Shown here one piece after another: positions 1-6,700 of a stretch of DNA of 11,060 bases. Within the stretch, counting starts at the first letter, position 1, and the number at the start of each line of letters is the position of its first letter. Source of the stretch: Bacteroidota bacterium (GTDB taxonomy: Bacteria > Bacteroidota > Bacteroidia > CAMBQF01); NCBI GenBank assembly GCA_027483285.1, contig JAIXUZ010000027.1, forward strand, positions 1 through 11,060, in the 5' to 3' direction. Made by a program: the position numbers and the translations under genes. The notes below the pieces were generated by a model. It was not told where the DNA came from, made no database searches, and saw only the letters and a list, made by a program, of their open reading frames with translations.

Positions 1-513
1 CAGTGTTTTTAGCTTTTTGTAGGCCGAAAATTCCTGCTTGTACTCATCAAGCAGCGCCTTGGTATTGGCAATGGCATCAACCACCGCCAGTTGGTAGTTT
101 TTATCGGCAAGGCTAAGCGTTTGGTGCTGGCTGTGTATATCCACCAGTTGCTCGCCCAGTTCTTTAAGTACCGATAGGTTTACGGGCGTATCGTTGATAA
201 ATGCACGGCTCTTGCCTTCAGCGTTAATCTCGCGCCTTACAATGGTTTCATTGGCATAATCCAAATCATGCACTTTGAAGAAACCCTTTAGCGAATAATC
301 CTTAACATTGAACGTACCCTCTACTACACACTTGGCACCGTTGGTCCCCACCGACGAGCTGTCGGCACGTGCACCAGTAATAAGCGCCAGCGCCCCCATC
401 AATATCGACTTACCTGCACCGGTCTCACCCGTAATGGTGTTAAAACCGCTGCCAAAATCAATCTCGGCGTTCTCTATAAGTGCGTAATTTGTTATCTGTA
501 GCCTGCTCAGCAT
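1..513 (-). CDS. recN: DNA repair protein RecN, N-terminal part (truncated by window edge)
   Basis: RecN is an SMC-like ATPase that acts in the cytoplasm in recombinational repair of double-strand breaks. The first 171 codons are present, starting at the ATG at 513-511, and the frame runs off the left edge. The protein opens MLSRLQITNYALIE, the usual RecN start, followed by a Walker A motif GETGAGKS at residues 29-36. The conserved GKSRAFIND segment is at 100-108 and GEQLVDIHSQHQ, with the Q-loop region, at 120-131. The coiled coil and the C-terminal Walker B half lie outside the window. The start is supported by the family N-terminus and by a TATATTTG -7 element seven bases upstream, so the message would be nearly leaderless. 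The ClsB-like gene lies upstream on the same strand, 118 bases away. Confidence 0.95.
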   Translation of the reverse strand, partial: MLSRLQITNYALIENAEIDFGSGFNTITGETGAGKSILMGALALITGARADSSSVGTNGAKCVVEGTFNVKDYSLKGFFKVHDLDYANETIVRREINAEGKSRAFINDTPVNLSVLKELGEQLVDIHSQHQTLSLADKNYQLAVVDAIANTKALLDEYKQEFSAYKKLKTL

Positions 514-520
514 ATACCTG

Positions 521-528
521 CAAATATA
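521..528 (-). promoter_or_regulatory. Candidate -7 element of recN promoter
   Basis: Read on the minus strand this is TATATTTG, a full match to the Bacteroidota TAnnTTTG -7 consensus. It ends seven bases before the recN ATG, so transcription would begin at or just before the start codon. No TTG/TTTG -33 element is visible at the normal spacing; that space is filled by a heptamer array. The motif match is seen; promoter function is inferred. Confidence 0.5.
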
Positions 529-563
529 GTGGTGAGTGGCGTGTGATTAGTGGGTAGTGAAAA
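529..563 (-). repeat. Degenerate heptamer array GTGNNNN x5 upstream of recN
   Basis: On the plus strand GTG recurs exactly every seven bases, at 529, 536, 543, 550 and 557, while the other four bases of each unit vary. On the recN strand the units therefore end in CAC. The array directly abuts the -7 element at 521-528 and occupies the place where a -33 element would be. Confidence 0.6.
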
Positions 564-620
564 GTTTTTGTTGACAGGTTTGGTTGTTAGTTAAGGATTC
601 TTGAGCAATAATAATTTTGG

Positions 621-644
621 GGATTGCTGGATTAGAGGATTGGC
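621..644. repeat. Degenerate octamer array GGATTNNN x3 over the stop codon of the ClsB-like gene
   Basis: GGATT recurs at 621, 629 and 637, a period of eight bases with three variable bases per unit. The stop codon of the minus-strand ClsB-like gene (632-634) lies within the array, so the last few residues and the first bases after the gene are written in repeat sequence. With only three short units, chance is harder to exclude than for the other arrays. Confidence 0.4.
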
Positions 645-1666
645 TGGAAAAGGCGTATAAATGGAACCAGCAAAGCCTGGTACCATTTCAGGCGGTTTAT
701 ATTTTTGTCGTAAGGTTTTCCGGTCTTTTCCCAGGTGTCTACTACTTTTTTCAGTTGGGCTACAAAGGTAGGGTCATTAAAAAAAATCCCTATTTCATTA
801 TTAATGTTAAATGATAGTTCATCAATATTGGCAGAGCCTACAAGCCCTTTGTTGTTATCAATAAGTACTGCTTTGGCATGGTTCATTCCCGGGGTGTAAA
901 GCACATTTACACCAAACGTAGTAACCATACCAGCATAATATTTGTTGATGTTGTTAGCTAGTTTAAAGTCGGTATTTTCGGGTATTAAAACTGTAATTTT
1001 AACATCGCGGCTTATAGCGTTACGCATAGCACCCAACATCCACCGGCTGGGTATAAAATAGGGGGTAATAAATATAATACTTTCAGTAGCTTCGTTAAGC
1101 TTACGGAGATAGTACTGCTTAATAACCTTTCGGCCAATTACCGGCATATTCTCCAACAACCACATTTTTACTTTCTCCTTTACAGTGCCATCAAATTCAG
1201 GTTTCAAAGGTTGTGCCTTGCCACCCGTATACCTGTAGGTACGCTTAAAGCTGCGGAATATGTACGGAATTATACTCCCCGAAACTTCCATTTGTAAATC
1301 CTTCCAGTCGCGGGCATGTTCTGTTATATTAACCCCACCTAAAAAGGCCGTTTTGCCATCAATTAAAAGTATTTTTTTATGTGTCCGATAAAATATATGC
1401 CTGAAAAAGCGCACTTCGGCACCTGCATCGCGCAGTTCTTTTACTATTTTGTTAGATAGGCCAAGGCTGCCAAATACATCAAATATCAGTATCACCTGTA
1501 CTCCGTTTTGGGCTTTCTCTTTCAGCAGGGTAATAAAGTCGTGGGTGCGCTGGGTATCGGCAGTAAAAATGTACATCTCTATATGGATAGATTTCACAGC
1601 CTTTTTCATCCGGGCAAACATTGCCGTCCAAGCATCTTCAGAGTCTGTGTAGAGTTTAAATACCAT
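632..1666 (-). CDS. Phospholipase D-fold cardiolipin synthase, ClsB-like
   Basis: Likely a phosphatidyltransferase that makes cardiolipin at the inner face of the cytoplasmic membrane by a two-HKD mechanism. The 344-residue protein carries both HxKx4D motifs: H96/K98/D103, followed by GGVNI, and H263/K265/D270, followed by GSANID. A segment around 110-130 (GGVNITEHARDWKDLQMEVSG in outline) and the ITPYFIPS stretch near 200-207 are typical of bacterial cardiolipin synthases. It lacks the two N-terminal membrane helices of ClsA-type enzymes, which fits ClsB/YbhO-like or other soluble members, and the C-terminus is hydrophobic and may touch the membrane. The start at 1666 gives a compact N-terminus (MVFKLYTDSEDAW). 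Other PLD-superfamily functions such as a phosphodiesterase cannot be excluded. The stop codon lies inside a short octamer repeat. Confidence 0.82.
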   Translation of the reverse strand: MVFKLYTDSEDAWTAMFARMKKAVKSIHIEMYIFTADTQRTHDFITLLKEKAQNGVQVILIFDVFGSLGLSNKIVKELRDAGAEVRFFRHIFYRTHKKILLIDGKTAFLGGVNITEHARDWKDLQMEVSGSIIPYIFRSFKRTYRYTGGKAQPLKPEFDGTVKEKVKMWLLENMPVIGRKVIKQYYLRKLNEATESIIFITPYFIPSRWMLGAMRNAISRDVKITVLIPENTDFKLANNINKYYAGMVTTFGVNVLYTPGMNHAKAVLIDNNKGLVGSANIDELSFNINNEIGIFFNDPTFVAQLKKVVDTWEKTGKPYDKNINRLKWYQALLVPFIRLFQPIL

Positions 1667-1684
1667 CTTGCTTTAACTAACCTG

Positions 1685-1715
1685 CAAATTAACTATTTGT
1701 TTAGACTATCAGCAA
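1685..1715 (-). promoter_or_regulatory. Candidate promoter of the ClsB-like gene
   Basis: On the minus strand TTG (1715-1713), a 20-base spacer and TTAATTTG (1692-1685) resemble the Bacteroidota -33/-7 pair, with one mismatch to TAnnTTTG. The -7 element ends 18 bases before the ATG. Unlike the recN and PdeM promoters, this one has a recognisable -33 element and no repeat array in the spacer. Confidence 0.35.
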
Positions 1716-1723
1716 TCAACTTT

Positions 1724-1758
1724 TCTGACGCCTGTACCCTGAAACCTGACCCCTAATA
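1724..1758 (+). repeat. Degenerate heptamer array CCTGANN x5 upstream of the PdeM-like gene
   Basis: Units start at 1724, 1731, 1738, 1745 and 1752. Four of five share CTG at positions 2-4 and the last has CTA; the first base is C in four. The following bases vary. The array ends two bases before the TACCTTTG element at 1761-1768 and covers the region where a -33 element would be expected. Confidence 0.6.
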
Positions 1759-1760
1759 AC

Positions 1761-1768
1761 TACCTTTG
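1761..1768 (+). promoter_or_regulatory. Candidate -7 element of the PdeM-like gene
   Basis: TACCTTTG is an exact TAnnTTTG match and ends five bases before the ATG at 1774. The transcript would start at or within a few bases of the start codon, leaving no room for a Shine-Dalgarno sequence. No clear -33 TTG is present at the usual distance. Confidence 0.5.
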
Positions 1769-1773
1769 TACCA

Positions 1774-2424
1774 ATGCAAATTTCAGTACAAGGCGAAGAA
1801 TTAATTTTATTACCCGAACGGGCAATCTACTGGCCCAAGCGCAAAACCCTGTGGGTAGCCGATGCCCATTTTGGCAAAGCCACACACTTTAACAAAACAG
1901 GCATTTCGGTACCTGCCAATATGGTTGATGCTGATTTGTTCCGCCTTAAATCATTATTAGATACATACGAGATTGAACGCCTTATTTTCCTCGGCGATTT
2001 ATTCCATAGTAAGTATAACAGCGAGTGGGAGCGCTTCGGCGATTGGCTGCTATTGAATGAGATAAAAGAAGTACACCTGGTAATGGGCAACCACGATATT
2101 TTGCATGAGAAATACTATGCTAAATACAACCTTATTGTTCACGATGAATTTTTAGCCGATGCCCCTTTTACTTATGTGCATGAGTATGTGAACGGTATGG
2201 AAGAACGCTACCCCAACACCATCATCATTAGCGGCCACGTGCACCCTGCTGTAAGTATTGGTGGCAAAGCAAGGCAGGGCGTCAGGCTGCCATGTTTTTA
2301 TTTTAATAGCACCCACGCAATATTACCCGCATTCGGCCGTTTTACCGGTATGTTTTCTATTGGTAAGAAGCACGGTTCCGATAATTTTTACGTTATTGCA
2401 GACAATGAAATTTTAAAGATATAA
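1774..2424 (+). CDS. pdeM: PdeM-like metallophosphoesterase (ligase-associated DNA damage response endonuclease family)
   Basis: A calcineurin-like two-metal phosphoesterase of 216 residues. All family metal-binding blocks are visible: D30-x-H32 in VADAHFGK, G74-D75 in FLGDLFHSK, G105-N-H-D108, H136 in YVHEYV, and G154-H-V-H157-P. The DAHFGK block, the spacing and the overall length match the family annotated as ligase-associated DNA damage response endonuclease PdeM. That family is usually found beside an Lhr-like DEXH helicase and an ATP-dependent DNA ligase; neither is in this window. The gene overlaps the next by one base (TAATG), so translation is probably coupled. The start is set by a TAnnTTTG element five bases upstream. 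The metallophosphoesterase fold is certain; a DNA substrate is inferred from the family. Confidence 0.85.
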   Translation: MQISVQGEELILLPERAIYWPKRKTLWVADAHFGKATHFNKTGISVPANMVDADLFRLKSLLDTYEIERLIFLGDLFHSKYNSEWERFGDWLLLNEIKEVHLVMGNHDILHEKYYAKYNLIVHDEFLADAPFTYVHEYVNGMEERYPNTIIISGHVHPAVSIGGKARQGVRLPCFYFNSTHAILPAFGRFTGMFSIGKKHGSDNFYVIADNEILKI

Positions 2425-2903
2425 TGAGCAAGTTTTCTACCCCCGACAGCATCAACTCGGTTGCCGAGTTCCACACTACATTCAACCACCCTGTTTTAGA
2501 TACCCCACAAATCCCATCGCCCGAGCGTTGCAAACTGCGTGTCGACCTTATTGCCGAAGAGCTTGACGAGCTTCGCCAGGCTATTGCCGATAATAATATC
2601 GTAGAGATTGCCGATGCCCTGGCTGATATTCAATATGTGCTGGCAGGCGCGGTATTAGAGTTTGGCTTGGCTGATAAGTTTAAGCCCTTGTTTGATGAGG
2701 TACACCGCTCTAACATGAGCAAAAGCTGCAATACCGAGGAAGAGGCACAGCAAACAGTTGAACATTATAAAGCCAACCACAGCACTGAGGCATACTATTT
2801 GCAGCGTGGCGATTATTACAACGTTTACCGCACAGGCGATAACAAAACATTAAAAAACGTAAACTATTCGCCGGCTAATTTGTCAGGTATAGTTAATAGC
2901 TAA
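2424..2903 (+). CDS. All-alpha nucleoside triphosphate pyrophosphohydrolase (MazG/HisE-like, DR2231-like)
   Basis: Probably hydrolyses a (d)NTP to the monophosphate and pyrophosphate as a housecleaning enzyme in the cytoplasm. The 159-residue protein has the MazG-type acidic metal-binding pattern: E45-E46-x-x-E49 in AEELDEL and E61-x-x-D64 in EIADALADIQ, with D68 one turn on. It continues into FDEVHRSNMSK (90-100), a block seen in stand-alone members close to Deinococcus DR2231. It is longer than HisE and shorter than full MazG. The preferred nucleotide (dUTP-like or a damaged base) cannot be read from sequence. The ATG overlaps the stop of the PdeM-like gene, which suggests a functional pair. 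The last residues and stop codon lie in a heptamer repeat. Confidence 0.82.
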   Translation: MSKFSTPDSINSVAEFHTTFNHPVLDTPQIPSPERCKLRVDLIAEELDELRQAIADNNIVEIADALADIQYVLAGAVLEFGLADKFKPLFDEVHRSNMSKSCNTEEEAQQTVEHYKANHSTEAYYLQRGDYYNVYRTGDNKTLKNVNYSPANLSGIVNS

Positions 2904-2912
2904 TAGTCAATA
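2892..2912 (+). repeat. Heptamer array GYYAATA x3 across the NTP pyrophosphohydrolase stop codon
   Basis: Three perfectly spaced units begin at 2892, 2899 and 2906 and differ only at positions 2 and 3 (T or C). The stop codon TAA at 2901-2903 is inside the second unit. The array fills most of the gap to the next gene at 2927. Confidence 0.6.
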
Positions 2913-2926
2913 GAGCGCAAGGAAGA

Positions 2927-3676
2927 ATGAACATACAGCGAAAACATACTAAAAGTAGCAGGCATTTTTACAAGTACTTTTTATTTTTCGTTTTTCATTT
3001 TTCGTTTTTCACTTCCCAGGCCCAAACAGAGTTTACCCTGCGCGGCAAGGTTACCGATTTAACTACAGGCCAACCTATTGCAGGTGCTTTGGTGGTACAA
3101 AAGTCTGTGTTGCGTGGTACGTTTACTGATGGGTACGGCTACTTCATCATCAAGGCAGTTAAAACAGATACCATTATGGTTACCCTTACCGGCTACAAGG
3201 CGCAAAACCTTTGCTATGCCGACTCTGCCGGTACTAACTTTAGCCTTGAGATTAAACTCCCACAAAAAATCTACGCCCTAAAAGCAGTTACGGTAAGGCC
3301 ACTGAAAACCTTTGCCGAGATAGAGAACGATAAGTCGAAGCTTGGTAGCTACACACTGCCTACAATGAGAACGGCCGATGCCCTTAGCAGCCCCATTACC
3401 TACTTATACGAGCGCTTTAGCAAGTATGGCCGCAACAAGGCTAAGCTGGCCGATTTGAAGAACCTGGAGCAGAAAAAAGACCTGCTTAAAGAACTGTTCC
3501 GCATTTATGTTAAAACAGATATTATGGATTTGGATGAATCTGAATTCGATGACTTTATCCTGTTTATGAACCTTAGCGACGACTTTATCAAAAACTCATC
3601 GCAATACGACCTTACCCAATATATACTCCTCAAATTTGATGAGTACATGATTATCCGCAATACCAAAACTAAGTAA
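2927..3676 (+). CDS. Secreted CarboxypepD_reg-like domain protein
   Basis: A 249-residue exported protein. Residues 18-29 form a very Phe-rich hydrophobic core and are followed by SQAQ, giving a likely signal peptidase I site after A32. Residues about 36-112 look like a carboxypeptidase-regulatory/transthyretin-like beta-sandwich: GKVTDLTTGQPIAGALV, then GTFTDGYGYF and a regularly alternating strand pattern, as in the N-terminal domains of SusC-like receptors and many Bacteroidota surface proteins. The remainder (about 125-249) is mostly polar and helical, has no motif I recognise, and has no receptor plug or barrel, so this is a stand-alone protein of unknown role. The 23-base gap and same strand suggest co-transcription with the NTP pyrophosphohydrolase. 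An AAGGAAG stretch touches the start but is too close to be an ordinary ribosome binding site. The signal-peptide core is encoded by a tandem heptamer repeat. Confidence 0.75.
   Translation: MNIQRKHTKSSRHFYKYFLFFVFHFSFFTSQAQTEFTLRGKVTDLTTGQPIAGALVVQKSVLRGTFTDGYGYFIIKAVKTDTIMVTLTGYKAQNLCYADSAGTNFSLEIKLPQKIYALKAVTVRPLKTFAEIENDKSKLGSYTLPTMRTADALSSPITYLYERFSKYGRNKAKLADLKNLEQKKDLLKELFRIYVKTDIMDLDESEFDDFILFMNLSDDFIKNSSQYDLTQYILLKFDEYMIIRNTKTK
2984..3011 (+). repeat. Tandem heptamer TTTTTCR x4 inside the signal-peptide coding region
   Basis: Four contiguous units begin at 2984, 2991, 2998 and 3005 and alternate TTTTTCG and TTTTTCA, so a 14-base unit is perfectly duplicated. The array encodes most of the signal-peptide hydrophobic core (about residues 20-28). 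Because seven is not a multiple of three, gain or loss of one unit would shift the reading frame. Confidence 0.75.
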
Positions 3677-3690
3677 TATATTCCTTTAAT

Positions 3691-3736
3691 GTCCCCCTCT
3701 CGGAGGGGGTGCCCGCAGGGCGGGGGAGGTTTTTAT
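3691..3736 (+). terminator. GC-rich double hairpin with T-tract after the CarboxypepD_reg gene
   Basis: A seven-base-pair stem, CCCCCTC (3693-3699) with GAGGGGG (3703-3709) around a three-base loop, is followed by a GCCC/GGGC stem (3711-3714 with 3718-3721), a G-rich strip and five T at 3730-3734. It lies 15 bases after the stop at 3676, so it can act as a plus-strand terminator. The wording is also typical of a dispersed intergenic repeat seen in many Bacteroidota, so it may be both. The dispersed-repeat reading rests on recollection, not on a search. Confidence 0.55.
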
Positions 3737-3746
3737 ATTCGAATAT
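3735..3746. repeat. Perfect 12-base AT-rich palindrome between two GC-rich hairpins
   Basis: ATATTCGAATAT is self-complementary over its full length and sits exactly between the two GC-rich repeats of the convergent junction. It could be part of a composite repeat or a protein-binding site; nothing shows which. Confidence 0.4.
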
Positions 3747-3750
3747 TTTA

Positions 3751-3773
3751 GCCCCTCTCCCTGGGAGAGGGGC
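3751..3773. repeat. GC-rich inverted repeat in convergent junction (REP-like; possible terminator for the barrel fusion gene)
   Basis: GCCCCTCTCC (3751-3760) pairs fully with GGAGAGGGGC (3764-3773), a ten-base-pair stem with a three-base loop. It is 14 bases beyond the stop of the minus-strand gene that ends at 3787. It has no U-tract on either strand, so it is a weak candidate for an intrinsic terminator. The stem and its flank (TGGGGTGAGG) resemble a repeat found in intergenic DNA of several phyla, judged from memory. Confidence 0.5.
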
Positions 3774-3786
3774 TGGGGTGAGGCTC

Positions 3787-6700
3787 TTAAAAATCCGTCC
3801 CCAGCGATATATATAACCTTGTCTTCTTCAACTGCCCATCCTCAATACCACGCGCCAAATCAACCCTTAAAAAATAACCCAGCACCTTCGTGCGCAAACC
3901 CCAGCCAAGCCCTGCAATAATAGGTTCGCGTTGGGTTTTAACGGTTACTAACAACGGGCCCTGTTGTATCGTTTTGGTTACGTAGGTATTAATCTCAGCA
4001 TATGGGTTTAGGCCTACATAAGCACTGCCAACATCGGCAAAGCCCACCAGTTGTAGGTTATTCAACACCTCAGAGCGGATATTGTAGTTAAGCAGGTAGC
4101 GCACTATAGGCACACGCAACTCTGCCGACGCCATAAAGAAGGTATTGCCGTTGCGCACATTCTGGCTAAAGCCACGCACCCCGTTTGCCAGCGATTGGAA
4201 CAAATACCTTTGGCTGTTATCAATATTAGCATCCCTGTCAAATTGTGGTAATAGCCAGCCATCAACCCCACCCATGTAGTACATCAGTTTGCCCGGCCCG
4301 AACGAAGTAGATGCCGCCACCCTAAACGCCGCTATAATAGACCGGTGTATCTTTAGGTAATGCCTTGCATCAATACCCAGAATGGTTGTGTTGATTTTAC
4401 GCTGGTCAAAGCGGTTATAAAATTCTACCCAGCCTTTGGCGCGGGTGCCGTACATAATATTCAGTCCATCGTGGATGATGTTGTCAAACACCATCTCGCC
4501 ATTGGCAGCACCCCAGTATGCATTAGTTGTTTTTCGGGGAAGGTTCTCCTGTGCAGAGCTTAAAAATACTTTACTGTCCATACGCCCTGTTGCCGATGCT
4601 TTAAGCCAAAAGGTTTGCACAATAGGGTAGCGCACCCCGTAAATTATTTGGTGAATGTAGGTGCGTGTATTATTATCAAATCCGCTTTGCAAACCTTGTC
4701 GGTGCAGTATCACTTCGCGGTCCAGCCTGTGTTTCAGGTTCTCAAAACGCAGCAGGTACTCATTGCCCACAAAGTTTGCTGCCAGGCGGAAAGCCCCCGT
4801 TATACGGAAGTCCTCCATTACATCCTTCAATGTAATTTTAAACAGCGCGTTGGGGAAAGGGTTAATATACCCCGCATTAGGGTCAAAAGGCTGGTAGCCC
4901 TGGTTTAAAAATGCACGGTCTACTTTAGATACAAGCCCTTCGGTATAAAACGATGTAAGGTAAATACGCTGCTTTGGCAAACGGAAACTATCTAAGCCTG
5001 CTTTTTGCGTTGTATCACTCAACTGCGATGGCTTTTTGCGCTCCTCCGTATCAAACGTATAGTCAAAAATATTAATGTCTTTGGTTGTATCCTCAAACAC
5101 TTTCACACGGTCACCTTTACCAATGCTTATCGGGTTGTTAAACTTTCGCGATGTAGTGTCGGGTCCATACTTAGCATAGCGCGTAGGCAATGGTGTTTCT
5201 TTTGGCCCATTAATAATCCCCGTTTCAGCAAGTAGCAACTGGGGCTTTTGGTTGTTATAGTTGATTATGGCCGTAGACGTACCACCCGAACTTTGCTCTT
5301 TAACAGGCTTTTGGTAGTTGGTTAAGGCCGATGTTTTCGATATAAAACGATAATGCTCGGTAGTGTCAATAAACGCAATCGTGCTGTCAAATTCTACCAG
5401 GTAGCGGTTGTAAATTCCGCTGGCATCGCTAAGGTAAACAGCATACCCGCTATCGTACGGTATAGGTTGCGTTTCGTTAGCTATAGCGGTATTGGTTACC
5501 CTTTGCAACAGGGTTGGTTTGCCTTGCAATGGTGCACGGAACAAATCTAAGTTACTATTTACAAACGGGCTGCTAACCTTTGGTTTCAGGCTGTCTGAAA
5601 AGCGGTTGGACGAAAACACCACCGCATTGTTAAGGTACATCGGCGTTAAGTCATCCGCCAAATCTGTTGTCAGGGCTTTGTATGAGTTTGATGGCAGGTT
5701 GAAAATAAACACATCGGTAATACCGTCCCTAACGCCCGATAATACTAAGTCTTGACCATTAGGTAGGTAGCTAAATGAAGTTATTTTATCAAACAGGTAT
5801 ATGGGTTTTTCTGTTTTAGTTTGATTGGTGTAGTCATAATCAATCAGCCACAATTCGCCTTTCTTTTCTACCAGTATACTTACCGTATTGGTTATCGGGT
5901 GAAAAGCCAACAATGGGTACGAGTTATCTGCAGGCAATTCTGTTTGCTCCCCGCCTTTGTATATCAGGCTTTTGCTGCCCGTAGCATTGTCAAACAGGTA
6001 AATCTTGTAGCGCCCATATTTGTTAACCACATAGGCTGCCTTATCTCCCCTGGCCGATACTTCTAAACTATAATAGGTTTTAATGGGCCTGGGGTTTACA
6101 ATAGGCGTGGCCTTAACAACAGTGCGTAAGGTATCATCTTGTATAGGGTATTGTTTATCTAAAAAGTTAACCCAGTCTGCCACCAGTGCCTGCGTGTTTA
6201 AGCCCAGCATATACAGCAACCCGTTATTGGCGTTGCGGCTCATTTTGGTCATGTACAGTATCCGCGATATGATGTTCTCGCCATACGTTACCGCTATATA
6301 GTTCCAAATGCTGTGGCCAGCCAGCTTTGCCTGTGCAGGGCTTAGCCTGTTTAGTTTGAAAAAGTTAGGGTTGTTAATGGCATCAGCCAGTTGGTTATCG
6401 GTATCAAAATCCCAGGCATTGGCGGCGTAGCTTATTATCCCTTCAGAAAACCAGGGTGGAAGATTGGTAACAGGCAGCCAGCGGGTGCGGTCTTTAAAGT
6501 TGCCGCCCAGCATAAACTGGTTAAACACCACCCGTGCTATCCCTTCTGATATTTGCTTCTCTAAGTGTTGATGGTTACCATCAAAATATATAAAAACCTT
6601 AGTGCCTGTTACTTGTACCAGGCCAACGCCGTTTTGCTCAGCTCCTTCAGTATTTACCCCTACGTTGCTTTGTACGTATTGCGATTGCCTATTGTAAACC

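Noticed and set aside
529..563. Short regular repeats as a CRISPR array
   Set aside because: The units are seven bases, contiguous and degenerate, with no spacers and no cas genes nearby.
617..814. Plus-strand open frame opposite the end of the ClsB-like gene
   Set aside because: It is antisense to the well-supported HKD protein, its peptide has no recognisable features, and it starts within a short repeat.
6432..6549. Active metalloprotease centre in the large envelope protein
   Set aside because: The positions that should hold HExxH read SEGIA, so both zinc-binding histidines are missing.
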